Source of the DNA: an uncultured Bacteroidota bacterium
Lineage (GTDB): Bacteria > Bacteroidota > Bacteroidia > Chitinophagales > Chitinophagaceae
Direction: 5' to 3'
DNA: 64,000 nt
Assembly: GCA_903865435.1 (NCBI GenBank)
Contig: CAIPJS010000002.1
Location: 21,375 to 85,374 of the forward strand
Positions 1-8,403 of the stretch are shown in pieces. The notes under the pieces are model-generated. The model was not told the origin of the DNA and did not search any database. It worked only from the letters and a program-made list of their open reading frames with translations. Each line of letters starts with the position of its first letter. Within the stretch, counting starts at the first letter, position 1. Position numbers and translations under genes: made by a program.

Positions 1-607
1 TTATACGCTCTGCTTTTACCATGATGCCTTTACCATTCCAATGCGCGTAATTGGTAAAATCTGCACTGAATAAACCAATTTTAGCTAATTCAGTTACCGA
101 GTAATGTTTATCTAAATCGCCATCAAAAAAAATGTAATTAGGATAGCTAGCAAACTCATTGGGCTTAGGTCTATTGCCTGTGATGACAATTTTAATTTTA
201 CCAGCATTGATGATAGATGAATAGGTATCAAGTAGGACTACTAATTTTTGTAGGGTCCTAATGGGGTCTGTCTTAATATCTATGAGTAATTGTAATGGCT
301 TTGTACTATCTGCATAAGGATAACCATGATTTGCATTGATTTTATTTTTTAGCGGGTCAAGATAAAATGCTTGAAGGGTTCTTTTCTTTTGAATATCATT
401 AAAAGTATGGCCCACAAATAAGCTATCATTAAAATAAAAGATATCTGCTTCTATAGATCCAAAACCATTTTCATATGCTGTAAAAAAGGGTATGGGGTTT
501 TCGTAATCGTTATGAGAATGCGCATTGGAGGTCGTATAGTTTTGACCAAAAGCAGTATTAAAAATTACAATAGTAAATAGTAATGCAATTCGTTTATTTA
601 TTTTCAT
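1..607 (-). CDS. PI-PLC/AIM6-like secreted phosphodiesterase, C-terminus cut by window edge
   Basis: An ATG at 605-607 (minus) opens a frame of 202 codons that runs off the left edge, so the C-terminus is not visible. Residues 1-22 look like a signal peptide ending near FGQ. The mature part begins with AHSHNDYEN (residues 29-37), followed by SIEADIFY (51-58) and VGHT (65-68). This is the pattern of TIM-barrel phosphodiesterases related to PI-PLC and yeast AIM6, where the His, Asn/Asp and Glu/Asp residues hold the metal or phosphate. It probably releases phosphate esters outside the cytoplasm; the true substrate is unknown. Its ATG overlaps the TGA of the upstream PhnO-like gene by four bases (ATGA), so the two are translationally coupled and share a promoter. 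Confidence 0.7.
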   Translation of the reverse strand, partial: MKINKRIALLFTIVIFNTAFGQNYTTSNAHSHNDYENPIPFFTAYENGFGSIEADIFYFNDSLFVGHTFNDIQKKRTLQAFYLDPLKNKINANHGYPYADSTKPLQLLIDIKTDPIRTLQKLVVLLDTYSSIINAGKIKIVITGNRPKPNEFASYPNYIFFDGDLDKHYSVTELAKIGLFSADFTNYAHWNGKGIMVKAERI

Positions 608-1035
608 GAAAGTGTTTTTGTAAATTTTAAATGTGATTGTTGAAAGCCCATTTTTGTATAAAATTCGTGTGTATCTAATCTTTTATTTTGTGCTGTAACT
701 TCAAAAGAAATGCAATCTAATGCTATTAATTCTTGCTCAATAAATTTCACCAATTGCGCGCCAACATTTTGTCCTCTGTATTCTTGTTTAACAAAAAGCT
801 CTTGAATTTCTGCTACTTTTCCACAGTGATGAAGTAACGGTTGTATATAGCAACTTATAAAGCCTAAGGCCTCCCCATTAAGCCTTTCAGCTAGGTAATA
901 CAATATGTTTTCATTATTCATATTGTGTATAAATATCTTTTCAAACTCATTGATATTGAAAGTAAAATCTTCTAATAAACAAATTTGTTCATATACAGTT
1001 AACATATCTTTTTGCTCTACTTTTCTAATGTACAT
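604..1035 (-). CDS. phnO: PhnO-like aminoalkylphosphonate N-acetyltransferase (GNAT)
   Basis: A 143-residue GNAT-fold acyltransferase. The acetyl-CoA loop region reads QEYRGQNVGAQLV (about residues 84-96), preceded by HHCGKVAEIQELF. The C-terminus, HEFYTKMGFQQSHLKFTKTL, closely resembles the end of E. coli PhnO, which acetylates aminoalkylphosphonates such as 2-aminoethylphosphonate. The name rests on that resemblance from memory and on the phosphonate genes at 7-11 kb. It is divergent from susC, separated by 131 bases that hold a pair of matching candidate PHO-box-like sites, and it is coupled by ATGA to the phosphodiesterase downstream. Another small-molecule N-acetyltransferase role remains possible. 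Confidence 0.65.
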   Translation of the reverse strand: MYIRKVEQKDMLTVYEQICLLEDFTFNINEFEKIFIHNMNNENILYYLAERLNGEALGFISCYIQPLLHHCGKVAEIQELFVKQEYRGQNVGAQLVKFIEQELIALDCISFEVTAQNKRLDTHEFYTKMGFQQSHLKFTKTLS

Positions 1036-1075
1036 TTCAATTTTATTTTTCTAATGTTATGAAATTATAAAGTGA

Positions 1076-1093
1076 ATATTACCCCAATATTAA
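1076..1093 (-). promoter_or_regulatory. candidate PHO-box-like direct repeat upstream of the phnO-like gene
   Basis: Read on the minus strand the site is TTAATAT, four bases TGGG, then GTAATAT: two heptamers 11 bases apart. It lies 40 bases upstream of the ATG at 1035. It matches 14 of 18 positions of the site facing susC at 1116-1133, so both divergent genes carry the same type of box. The link to a PhoB/PhoP-type regulator is inferred from the 7+4 spacing. Confidence 0.4.
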
Positions 1094-1115
1094 ATTTGTT
1101 AAAAAGGTACCATTA

Positions 1116-1133
1116 TTAATACTACAGTAATAT
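1116..1133 (+). promoter_or_regulatory. candidate PHO-box-like direct repeat upstream of susC
   Basis: TTAATAC, spacer TACA, GTAATAT: two heptamers at an 11-base period, ending 33 bases before the susC ATG. The oppositely oriented site at 1076-1093 has the same form. The surrounding DNA is very AT-rich, so chance similarity is a real alternative. Confidence 0.4.
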
Positions 1134-1138
1134 TAAAC

Positions 1139-1166
1139 ATGTTAAAATTGCATAAAAATTTAACAT
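1139..1166 (+). promoter_or_regulatory. inverted repeat directly before the susC start codon
   Basis: ATGTTAAA (1139-1146) and TTTAACAT (1159-1166) are perfect 8-base inverted arms with a 12-base spacer, and the right arm abuts the ATG at 1167. It could be an operator or a weak leader hairpin affecting translation. Seen directly; function is inferred. Confidence 0.35.
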
Positions 1167-4100
1167 ATGCAAGTATTTTTCAAGAAAATGTTAATAGGGG
1201 TGATGCTATTAACTTTTTTATTTACAAAAGTTTTTTCGCAAGACAGTAAAGTGGTTGCAGGAAAAATTTCAAATTCAAATGGAAGTGGAATTTCAGGTGC
1301 AGTAATTAGAATATTGCCTTCAAGAAAGGTGATTACTTCTGACAATACTGGTGAATTCAAAATTACTATTAATGGTTCTGATAAATCATTAGAAATTAGT
1401 TCTATTGGATTTATCAGTCAAACAATCACAATAAGTAGTTTAAATTCTTATAACATTGTATTAAAAGATGATCCAAATGTTTTAACAGATGTAGTTGTAA
1501 CTGCATTTGGTATCAAAAAGGAAATTAAAAGATTGGGCTATGATATTCAAGAATTGAAGGGGGCTGATTTGGCACAATCAAGAGATGCAAACCCAATTAA
1601 TTCTTTAGTAGGTAAAGTGGCAGGTTTAACTGTTGGTGGCAACGCAGAAATGTTAGGTCGCCCTGAATTAGTTTTAAGAGGCTCTAAGGATCTTTTATTT
1701 GTTGTAGATGGGACTCCTATTAATTCTGATACTTGGAACATTAGTCCAGATGATATCGAATCTTATACTATTTTAAAAGGTACTAACGCCTCAGCTGTAT
1801 ATGGTTTTAGAGGTTTAAACGGTGCCATTGTTATTACTACTAAATCTGGATCTAAAGATAAAAAAGGATGGCAAGTTGATTTCAATAATAGCACTTTTGT
1901 TGAGCCAAGCTTCTTAACATTACCAGAAAGTCAATATGAGTATGGACGTGGTAAAGTTTTTACATATTCTTATGGTGATAGGTTATATGATAATGCACAA
2001 CGTTTACCAGAATGGGGCCCTCGATTTGAAGGTCAATTGATTAAACAATACAATAGTCCTTACGATCCATTGACTGGTATTAGAACAGCAACTCCGTGGA
2101 CTGCAAAGGGTATCAATAACTTCCAAAACTTCATGCAGACAGGTTTAACAACCAATACAAATATTTCCATGTCTGCTGCAACTGATAGATCTGATATCAG
2201 AATTTCAATGTCAAACATGTATCAAAAAGGTACTGCACCAAATACTAATTTATACACTTATAATTTAGCAATTAAAGGTGGGTATAATATTTCTGATAAA
2301 TTAAGATTAGAAGCTAGTTTGAACTTGAACAAGCAAAATTCACCAAATATTCCAGATGTGAACTATGGCCCTAACTCATATATTTACATGTTTAAGGTTT
2401 ATGGTTCATCAGATTATGATATCAATGATTTAAAAGATGTATTTAAAGGACCAACTGGTGTGAAAGGTTTAATGCCATATGCGCAAGAGTATGGTCGTGA
2501 AAACAGTGCTGTGTATATGGCAAATTATTGGTTACGTACTCATGACAAAACAGATATCAATGGATACGTTAAAGCAACATATAAATTTAATTCTTCTTTA
2601 AGTTTAAATCTAAAATCTCAAATTACAACTTGGAATCAAACAAGACAAGAGGATGTACCTGCTGGAGCTAATTTACAAACATATACTCCATGGTGGTATT
2701 TTGGTTGGTACGGTGATTATCGTTTAGATAAAAGAAACCTATTTGAAAACAATAATGATTTGACACTTAATTATGATCATAGATTTAAGGATTGGAATGT
2801 ATCTGGTTTCGCTGGTATTAGCGATCGTTCCTTTAACTATAATTCATTTTTTGGAACTACTAAAGCATTAGCTGTTCCCGGCTTATATGCATTATCTAAC
2901 TCCATTAATCCAGCATTGGAATATACATGGGGTTCTAGAATGCAAGTATATAGTGCTTTTTATTCTATGGATTTTACCTATAAAAAATTCTTTACTTTAT
3001 CACATACTGGTAGGGTAGATCAATTGTCTACTTTGCCTAATGGAAACAATACTTTTTATTATCCTTCAGTTTCTTTGAGTACAGTATTAACTGATTATTT
3101 AGACATTCCAAAGTTTATTTCTTTTGCTAAGCTTAGAGCATCTTATGCAAATGTGAAAGGTGGATTGACTCAATCTAATGTACCTAGTGCTTTCTCTATG
3201 ATTTCTGGACAAAGTATCAATGGTGGCTTATTAGGTTATAGCACTGATTTGTATTCATCTTATGATGGCCCATCTTATAATAATCAAAACTCTTATTCAA
3301 TTGCAACATATTATAATGGACTTTCATCTGTAAACTTTTCTAATACCATTGCAAATCCAAATTTAAAGCCATTTTCAAGAACAAGCTATGAAGGCGGTAT
3401 TGATTTGAAATTTTTGAAAAATAGATTAGGTTTAGATTTTACTTATTTTTCTTCTTTGAATGGACCTCAAATTTATGCATTACCAGTTCCATCTTCTACT
3501 GGATATAGTTCTCAAAATGTAAATGGTATTACTACTAAGAAAGATGGTTTTGAAATTTCATTAAATGGTAGTCCATTGAAATCAGCTAATGGGTTGAACT
3601 GGGATGTAATGTTAAACTATTCAACTTACAAGGAAACTTTAAATGAAATTTATGGCACTGAAAAATATTTAACATTAAATGGACATAACTATACAGTTGG
3701 CGAAAGATTGGATGCATTTTATAGCACTGGTTATGTTACAGATGGTAAAGGTAACAACATCATAAGTGGAGGTCTTCCATTAAGAGCTCCATCTGATATT
3801 GACAACAATAAGTTCTTAGGTTTTATGAATCCTGATTTTACATTAGCTTTTGCAAATAAATTCAGTTATAAAAATTTTAACTTCAGCTTCCAACTTGATG
3901 GAAGATTTGGTGGTCAAATTTATGATGAAGTATACAAGGATGGTATGAATGGAGGAACCGCTATTGAAAGTGCTACAGGTGCTTTTGGTGCTGCTCGTTT
4001 AGCAGAATGGCAATCTACTAATAATCAAACCACAACAGTTGTACCAAAATACATTGCACCAGGTGTTAAAATTGTATCGGGTACCCCAATTTATAAAAAT

Positions 4101-4472
4101 GGATTAATCACCAACTTATCGGCTTTGACTTTTGCTAATAATGATGTTGCAAGTACTGTTCAAAACTATCTTTCTTCAGGTCTTGGAGGTATGACAGAGC
4201 CATGGATGATAGATCGCACATTCATAAAATTACGTGAAGTTTCATTTGGTTACACTATGCCTCAATCAATGCTTAAATCTAAAGCTATCAAATCAATTAC
4301 ATTTTCTTTAGTGGGCAAAAACTTATTATATTTTGCTGCAAGAAAAGATTTTGATATTGAACAATTTGCTTCTGGTTATAACGCAGGAGATTTATCATTG
4401 CAGAATGGTGGAGGTGTTTTACAAAGTGTTACTTCTAAAAGATTTGGTTTTAACATTAATGTTAGCTTCTAA
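1167..4472 (+). CDS. SusC/RagA-family TonB-dependent outer-membrane transporter
   Basis: A 1101-residue outer-membrane transporter. Order of parts: signal peptide (residues 1-24, ending VFSQ), a carboxypeptidase-regulatory-like beta-sandwich (about 30-105), a TonB-box-like stretch around LTDVVVTAFG, the plug domain (about 115-225, with LLFVVDGTPI, SAVYGFRGLNGAIVITTKSG), then a 22-strand-type barrel ending in a C-terminal NVSF. It is followed after 29 bases by its SusD-like lipoprotein, so the two form the usual pedal-bin import complex. The ligand cannot be read from sequence. No glycoside hydrolase or polysaccharide gene is nearby; phosphonate and phosphatase genes are, so an organophosphorus substrate is the best contextual guess. 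Confidence 0.9.
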   Translation: MQVFFKKMLIGVMLLTFLFTKVFSQDSKVVAGKISNSNGSGISGAVIRILPSRKVITSDNTGEFKITINGSDKSLEISSIGFISQTITISSLNSYNIVLKDDPNVLTDVVVTAFGIKKEIKRLGYDIQELKGADLAQSRDANPINSLVGKVAGLTVGGNAEMLGRPELVLRGSKDLLFVVDGTPINSDTWNISPDDIESYTILKGTNASAVYGFRGLNGAIVITTKSGSKDKKGWQVDFNNSTFVEPSFLTLPESQYEYGRGKVFTYSYGDRLYDNAQRLPEWGPRFEGQLIKQYNSPYDPLTGIRTATPWTAKGINNFQNFMQTGLTTNTNISMSAATDRSDIRISMSNMYQKGTAPNTNLYTYNLAIKGGYNISDKLRLEASLNLNKQNSPNIPDVNYGPNSYIYMFKVYGSSDYDINDLKDVFKGPTGVKGLMPYAQEYGRENSAVYMANYWLRTHDKTDINGYVKATYKFNSSLSLNLKSQITTWNQTRQEDVPAGANLQTYTPWWYFGWYGDYRLDKRNLFENNNDLTLNYDHRFKDWNVSGFAGISDRSFNYNSFFGTTKALAVPGLYALSNSINPALEYTWGSRMQVYSAFYSMDFTYKKFFTLSHTGRVDQLSTLPNGNNTFYYPSVSLSTVLTDYLDIPKFISFAKLRASYANVKGGLTQSNVPSAFSMISGQSINGGLLGYSTDLYSSYDGPSYNNQNSYSIATYYNGLSSVNFSNTIANPNLKPFSRTSYEGGIDLKFLKNRLGLDFTYFSSLNGPQIYALPVPSSTGYSSQNVNGITTKKDGFEISLNGSPLKSANGLNWDVMLNYSTYKETLNEIYGTEKYLTLNGHNYTVGERLDAFYSTGYVTDGKGNNIISGGLPLRAPSDIDNNKFLGFMNPDFTLAFANKFSYKNFNFSFQLDGRFGGQIYDEVYKDGMNGGTAIESATGAFGAARLAEWQSTNNQTTTVVPKYIAPGVKIVSGTPIYKNGLITNLSALTFANNDVASTVQNYLSSGLGGMTEPWMIDRTFIKLREVSFGYTMPQSMLKSKAIKSITFSLVGKNLLYFAARKDFDIEQFASGYNAGDLSLQNGGGVLQSVTSKRFGFNINVSF

Positions 4473-4501
4473 TTAAATAATAAAAGATAAATTATAATTT
4501 T

Positions 4502-6091
4502 ATGAAAATAAATTTCAAAAATTTACTACTTTCTGTAGTAATTATTACAGTAGCCTTTACCAGCTGTCAAAAAGGCGACTTAATATCAAACCCAAATGTG
4601 GCTGCTGAATCTTCAACCATACCTACTTCATTAATTTTGAATCATATAACTGCGAATTTAATGAAAGAAGAAGAGCCGATTATTTCTCAAGTATATAAAC
4701 AAGATCAATTTATTGTTTCCAACTACCCTTATTATTTTGGTTCTAATTCATATAGTTTTGGACCAAGTGCTAATATGTACGATCAAATCAAATATTGTAC
4801 AAAATTAGAAGAACAAGCTTTAAAACAATATAACAGCAAAACAAACAATCCTTATTTTGCATTGAGTAAGTTTTTTCAAGCCTATTCTTTAATTTGGTAT
4901 ACTCAAAGAGTGGGAGATATTCCTGCAAGCCAAGCAGTAAATTCTAATTATACAAATCCTAAATATGATACGCAACATGATGTGTATAAATATGCATTAA
5001 GTTTACTGGATAGTGCAAATATTTTATTATCAGTACAAATTACAAGTTCTAACGCAAGCACTAAAGTGGATGCATCTGGTGATATTTTTGGTTTGACTTA
5101 TTTACAATGGCAGAAAGTTATTAATACTTATAAATTAAGGACTTTAATAAGTTTAAGTAAAAGAGCTGATGACAATGCTGATTTAAATATTAAATCTCAA
5201 TTTGCAACTATCATCAATAATCCAACTCAGTATCCTATAATGTCTTCTACAAGCGATAACTTAGTTTATAAGTATAATTCCATTAATTATTATCCACCCA
5301 ATAGAGCAGGGTATGTTCCATACAATTTATGTGAAAACATAAGTACCACGTATATGAATTTGTTAACTACAAATAAGGATCCAAGAACATTTGTTGTTGC
5401 CACACCAGCTAGTGCTCTATTATCTTCTACAACAGTAGCAGATTTTAATGCATATGTAGGTGAGGACAACTCAAAATCTCAAAGTTTTATGAGTAATTTT
5501 ACAGCAGATGGCAAACATGCTTCATTGAATTGGAATAGATATTTTTCATCTGCCAGTGGGGCAAATGCTGAACCTTATACAATTTTAGGTTACGCTGAAT
5601 TATGTTTCAATATTGCAGAAGCTGCTAATAGAGGTTGGATCACAACTCAATCTGCAAGCACTTGGTATGGTAAAGGAGTAGATGCATCATTATCTATCTA
5701 TGGTATTACAGATGGTAAATTGTTAACTATTGGAAATGGTGATGGAACTAAAACAAATATTGGAACGGTAACAGCAGATGTGGTTACTTTTAAATCAAAA
5801 ATTGCATATGCTGGAGATAATGCAACAGGTTTATCACAAATTTTAACTCAAAAATATGTTGCATTTTTTATGAATTCTGGTTTCGAAGCTTATTACAATT
5901 GGAGAAGAACTGGTGTTCCTACTTTTAGTCAGAATGGTCCTGGTATAGGAACTACAGACAATATGATTCCTTATCGTTGGCAATATCCTAATGATGAAAA
6001 AACTTCAAATTCTACAAATGTAAACGCAGCCATTTCATCTCAATTTGGAGGTACAGACGATTTGACTGGTAAAATGTGGTTAATTAAATAG
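4502..6091 (+). CDS. SusD/RagB-like nutrient-binding lipoprotein
   Basis: A 529-residue surface lipoprotein with a type II signal peptide: a hydrophobic segment followed by the lipobox FTSC, Cys at about residue 22. The remainder has the helix-rich SusD-like layout, including LSKFFQAYSLIWYTQRVGDIP and a late EAYYNWRRTGVPTF segment typical of the SusD-like family that lacks the classic sugar-binding signature. It works as the ligand-capturing lid of the SusC transporter encoded 29 bases upstream. A strong intrinsic terminator at 6118-6146 ends the transcript shortly after its stop codon, separating the pair from the downstream phosphatase gene. Confidence 0.88.
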   Translation: MKINFKNLLLSVVIITVAFTSCQKGDLISNPNVAAESSTIPTSLILNHITANLMKEEEPIISQVYKQDQFIVSNYPYYFGSNSYSFGPSANMYDQIKYCTKLEEQALKQYNSKTNNPYFALSKFFQAYSLIWYTQRVGDIPASQAVNSNYTNPKYDTQHDVYKYALSLLDSANILLSVQITSSNASTKVDASGDIFGLTYLQWQKVINTYKLRTLISLSKRADDNADLNIKSQFATIINNPTQYPIMSSTSDNLVYKYNSINYYPPNRAGYVPYNLCENISTTYMNLLTTNKDPRTFVVATPASALLSSTTVADFNAYVGEDNSKSQSFMSNFTADGKHASLNWNRYFSSASGANAEPYTILGYAELCFNIAEAANRGWITTQSASTWYGKGVDASLSIYGITDGKLLTIGNGDGTKTNIGTVTADVVTFKSKIAYAGDNATGLSQILTQKYVAFFMNSGFEAYYNWRRTGVPTFSQNGPGIGTTDNMIPYRWQYPNDEKTSNSTNVNAAISSQFGGTDDLTGKMWLIK

Positions 6092-6117
6092 TTTTAAGTA
6101 TAGGGAGAATGTTTACA

Positions 6118-6146
6118 GTGGGGAGTGTTGAGCTCCCCACTTTTTT
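6118..6146 (+). terminator. intrinsic terminator after susD
   Basis: GTGGGGAG (6118-6125) and CTCCCCAC (6133-6140) form a perfect 8-base stem with a 7-base loop, followed at once by six T. It is 27 bases past the SusD stop. An upstream in-frame ATG at 6109 would translate through this hairpin, which argues for the ATG at 6169 as start of the next gene. Confidence 0.9.
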
Positions 6147-6168
6147 AATTTATAATAAAAACGGGACT

Positions 6169-6990
6169 ATGAAAATTATAGTGTTATATTTTTCAATGAT
6201 TATTATTGCTTCTACTAGCCATGCTCAAATTGCAGACAGTAGTAGTAGAGAAGTAAAATTACAAGGCGCCGTAAATTTTAGAGATATTGGTGGCTATACT
6301 ACAAAGAATGGCAGAAAGGTTAAAATGGGCCTATTATACCGCTCCGCAGCCTTAAATACTTTAACAGATGCCGACCTAGCTAAATTAGAAGCCCTGCACA
6401 TAAAATATGATTTTGATTTTAGAGGCCCTTATGAAGTAAAAACTGCACCTGATAAAATACCATCAGGCACTACGCGTATTTCTTTACCAGCGGGTAGTGA
6501 AAATGTAGGAGATAGCAACTACATGAAGAATATGGGTAAGTATATGAAATCGGATTCTTTTTTAATTAGTTTTTATACTGTTTTGACACCATTTAAAGAC
6601 CGTTATACACCTTTGTTTGATAGTTTAGTATCCAATACTAAAGCAAGTCCAATGCTATTTCATTGCACTGCTGGTAAGGATAGAACAGGTATTGCAGCTG
6701 CTTTAATTTTGTATGCTTTAGGCGTGGATGAACAAACCATTTTTGATGACTACGAAGCCACTAACTATTATAGACGAAATGAAAATGCTAAATCCATAGC
6801 ACAAATGACCAAATATTATGGTTTGGATGAAAAAACTGCGAATAATTTAATGGGAGCTAAAAAAGAATATATAGCAGCTACTTTTGCTACCATAAGAAGT
6901 AAATATAGCAGTATAGATACTTATCTAGAAAAAGAATTGGGGTTGACACCTCTAATAATTAAAAAGCTAAGAGCTATCTATACCAATTAG
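6169..6990 (+). CDS. secreted tyrosine-phosphatase-like protein (Y_phosphatase3 type)
   Basis: With the ATG at 6169 the product is 273 residues and starts with a clear signal peptide ending SHAQ (about residue 20). An ATG at 6109 is also in frame but lies within a terminator hairpin. The signature loop HCTAGKDRTG is at residues 165-174, with Cys166 as nucleophile and Arg172 as phosphate binder. Upstream is VNFRDIGGYTTKNGRKVK with LYRSAAL, the N-terminal hallmark of this family of tyrosine/serine or lipid phosphatases. Its export and its place between the SusCD pair and the aminophosphonate operon suggest that it frees phosphate from small esters rather than acting in signalling; that is inference. 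Confidence 0.82.
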   Translation: MKIIVLYFSMIIIASTSHAQIADSSSREVKLQGAVNFRDIGGYTTKNGRKVKMGLLYRSAALNTLTDADLAKLEALHIKYDFDFRGPYEVKTAPDKIPSGTTRISLPAGSENVGDSNYMKNMGKYMKSDSFLISFYTVLTPFKDRYTPLFDSLVSNTKASPMLFHCTAGKDRTGIAAALILYALGVDEQTIFDDYEATNYYRRNENAKSIAQMTKYYGLDEKTANNLMGAKKEYIAATFATIRSKYSSIDTYLEKELGLTPLIIKKLRAIYTN

Positions 6991-7036
6991 TATTGGATCT
7001 GATTTTGTTTAATTAATAGAGTAATATCTAAAACGC

Positions 7037-7065
7037 TTAACATTAAGTTAATATATAGTTAACTA
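7037..7065 (+). promoter_or_regulatory. three-unit PHO-box-like direct repeat before the aminophosphonate operon
   Basis: TTAACAT (7037-7043), TTAATAT (7048-7054) and TTAACTA (7059-7065) are spaced by exactly four bases each, giving an 11-base period. B. subtilis PhoP boxes are TTAACA-like repeats with this period, and E. coli PHO boxes use the same 7+4 layout. It lies 63 bases before the ATG at 7129 (33 before a possible TTG start at 7099). This is the clearest of the four candidate sites. Confidence 0.6.
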
Positions 7066-7128
7066 TTTCATTACATTGTTTTAAATGAAATAAATAGATT
7101 GTTACTTAGGTTTGATAAGCAAATTTCA

Positions 7129-8400
7129 ATGATCAATCTAAGTTTTAAAAAAGACAATCAAGCTGGAGCTTCCATCTATATCGCTATTGTATGCTTTTGT
7201 ACCTATGCGTGTGTGTATGCCTTTAGAAAGCCTTTCACCATTGGTTTGTACGAAGATATGCCTAGTTATTTGGGCATTGAATATAAAAACTTATTAGTCA
7301 TTGCACAGGTCTTAGGCTATACAGCCAGTAAAGTATTTGGCATCAAATTTATCTCAGAATTAAAAAATATTGGAAGGGGAAAATTAATTCTACTATTGAT
7401 TGTTTTATCATGGATTCCTTTGTTATTATTTCCTGTTTTACCAGCACCTCTTAATATATTTTGCTTTTTTTTAAATGGGTTCCCTTTAGGGATCATATGG
7501 GGCATCGTATTTTCTTTTGTGGAAGGCAGAAGAGCGACTGATTTTCTTGGTGCTGCATTGGCAGTAAGTTTTATTGTATCGTCTGGTGTTGTTAAATCTA
7601 TTGCAAAGTGGATTCAAATGAGTTTTAATATTTCGGAAATGTGGGTACCTTTTTATACTGGCTTAGTTTTTATTTTGCCCATCATTTTATTTATTTATTT
7701 ACTTGAAAAAATTCCTGCCCCAACCCCTGAAGAAATTGAATTAAAAGCACCAAGGCTACCCATGACCAAATTGGATCGCCATTCTTTTTTTAAGGAATTT
7801 AAAATAGGCATCATTGCTTTTGTTTTTATTTATTTAATACTGACTTTGTTTAGAGATTTAAGAGACAATTTTGCTGCAAATATTTGGAACGATTTGGGTT
7901 ATGGAAACAATGCAAGTGTATTTACCAATACCGAATTACCCATTGCTTTTATTGTATTGATTTTGATTGCAAGTATGATTGTTATCAAAAAAAATAAACT
8001 TGCTTTTTTAATAAGTATTGTAATTATTATGTTAGGATTTATAATAGTTGGATTAAGTACCTTATTTTTTAAAATGAATATTTTAAACGGATACCATTGG
8101 ATGTTATTAGTGGGCCTTGGCTTGTATATGGGTTATATACCATTTAATTCATTGTTATTTGACCGAATGATTGCTACTTTCAGAATCAAAGGCAATGTTG
8201 GCTTTCTTATTTATTTATTGGATTCTTTTGGATATTTGGCTTCAGTTATTGTTATTAGTATCAAAGGAACTGCACATTTACAATTGAATTGGGCAGAATT
8301 TTATTCTAAGGGCGTCTTATATTTTTCTATCCTTGGCTTATTGGCTTCTTTAGCAGCATACTTATATTATGCCAAAAAAATTAAAACATTAAACTATTAA
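7129..8400 (+). CDS. MFS-type transporter (DUF5690/UhpC-like), first gene of aminophosphonate operon
   Basis: About 423 residues with roughly 12 hydrophobic segments; the N-terminal one contains YAFRKPFTIGLY, as in organophosphate:phosphate-antiporter-like MFS proteins and the Bacteroidota DUF5690 family. The ATG at 7129 (MINLSFKK) is preferred; a TTG at 7099 would add ten residues. Only three bases separate it from the phosphonate-type FAD oxidoreductase, so it heads a five-gene operon and is the likely inner-membrane importer of the aminophosphonate or a related phosphorylated compound. A PHO-box-like repeat precedes it. Export of a product, or a different substrate, cannot be excluded. Confidence 0.75.
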   Translation: MINLSFKKDNQAGASIYIAIVCFCTYACVYAFRKPFTIGLYEDMPSYLGIEYKNLLVIAQVLGYTASKVFGIKFISELKNIGRGKLILLLIVLSWIPLLLFPVLPAPLNIFCFFLNGFPLGIIWGIVFSFVEGRRATDFLGAALAVSFIVSSGVVKSIAKWIQMSFNISEMWVPFYTGLVFILPIILFIYLLEKIPAPTPEEIELKAPRLPMTKLDRHSFFKEFKIGIIAFVFIYLILTLFRDLRDNFAANIWNDLGYGNNASVFTNTELPIAFIVLILIASMIVIKKNKLAFLISIVIIMLGFIIVGLSTLFFKMNILNGYHWMLLVGLGLYMGYIPFNSLLFDRMIATFRIKGNVGFLIYLLDSFGYLASVIVISIKGTAHLQLNWAEFYSKGVLYFSILGLLASLAAYLYYAKKIKTLNY

Positions 8401-8403
8401 TAC

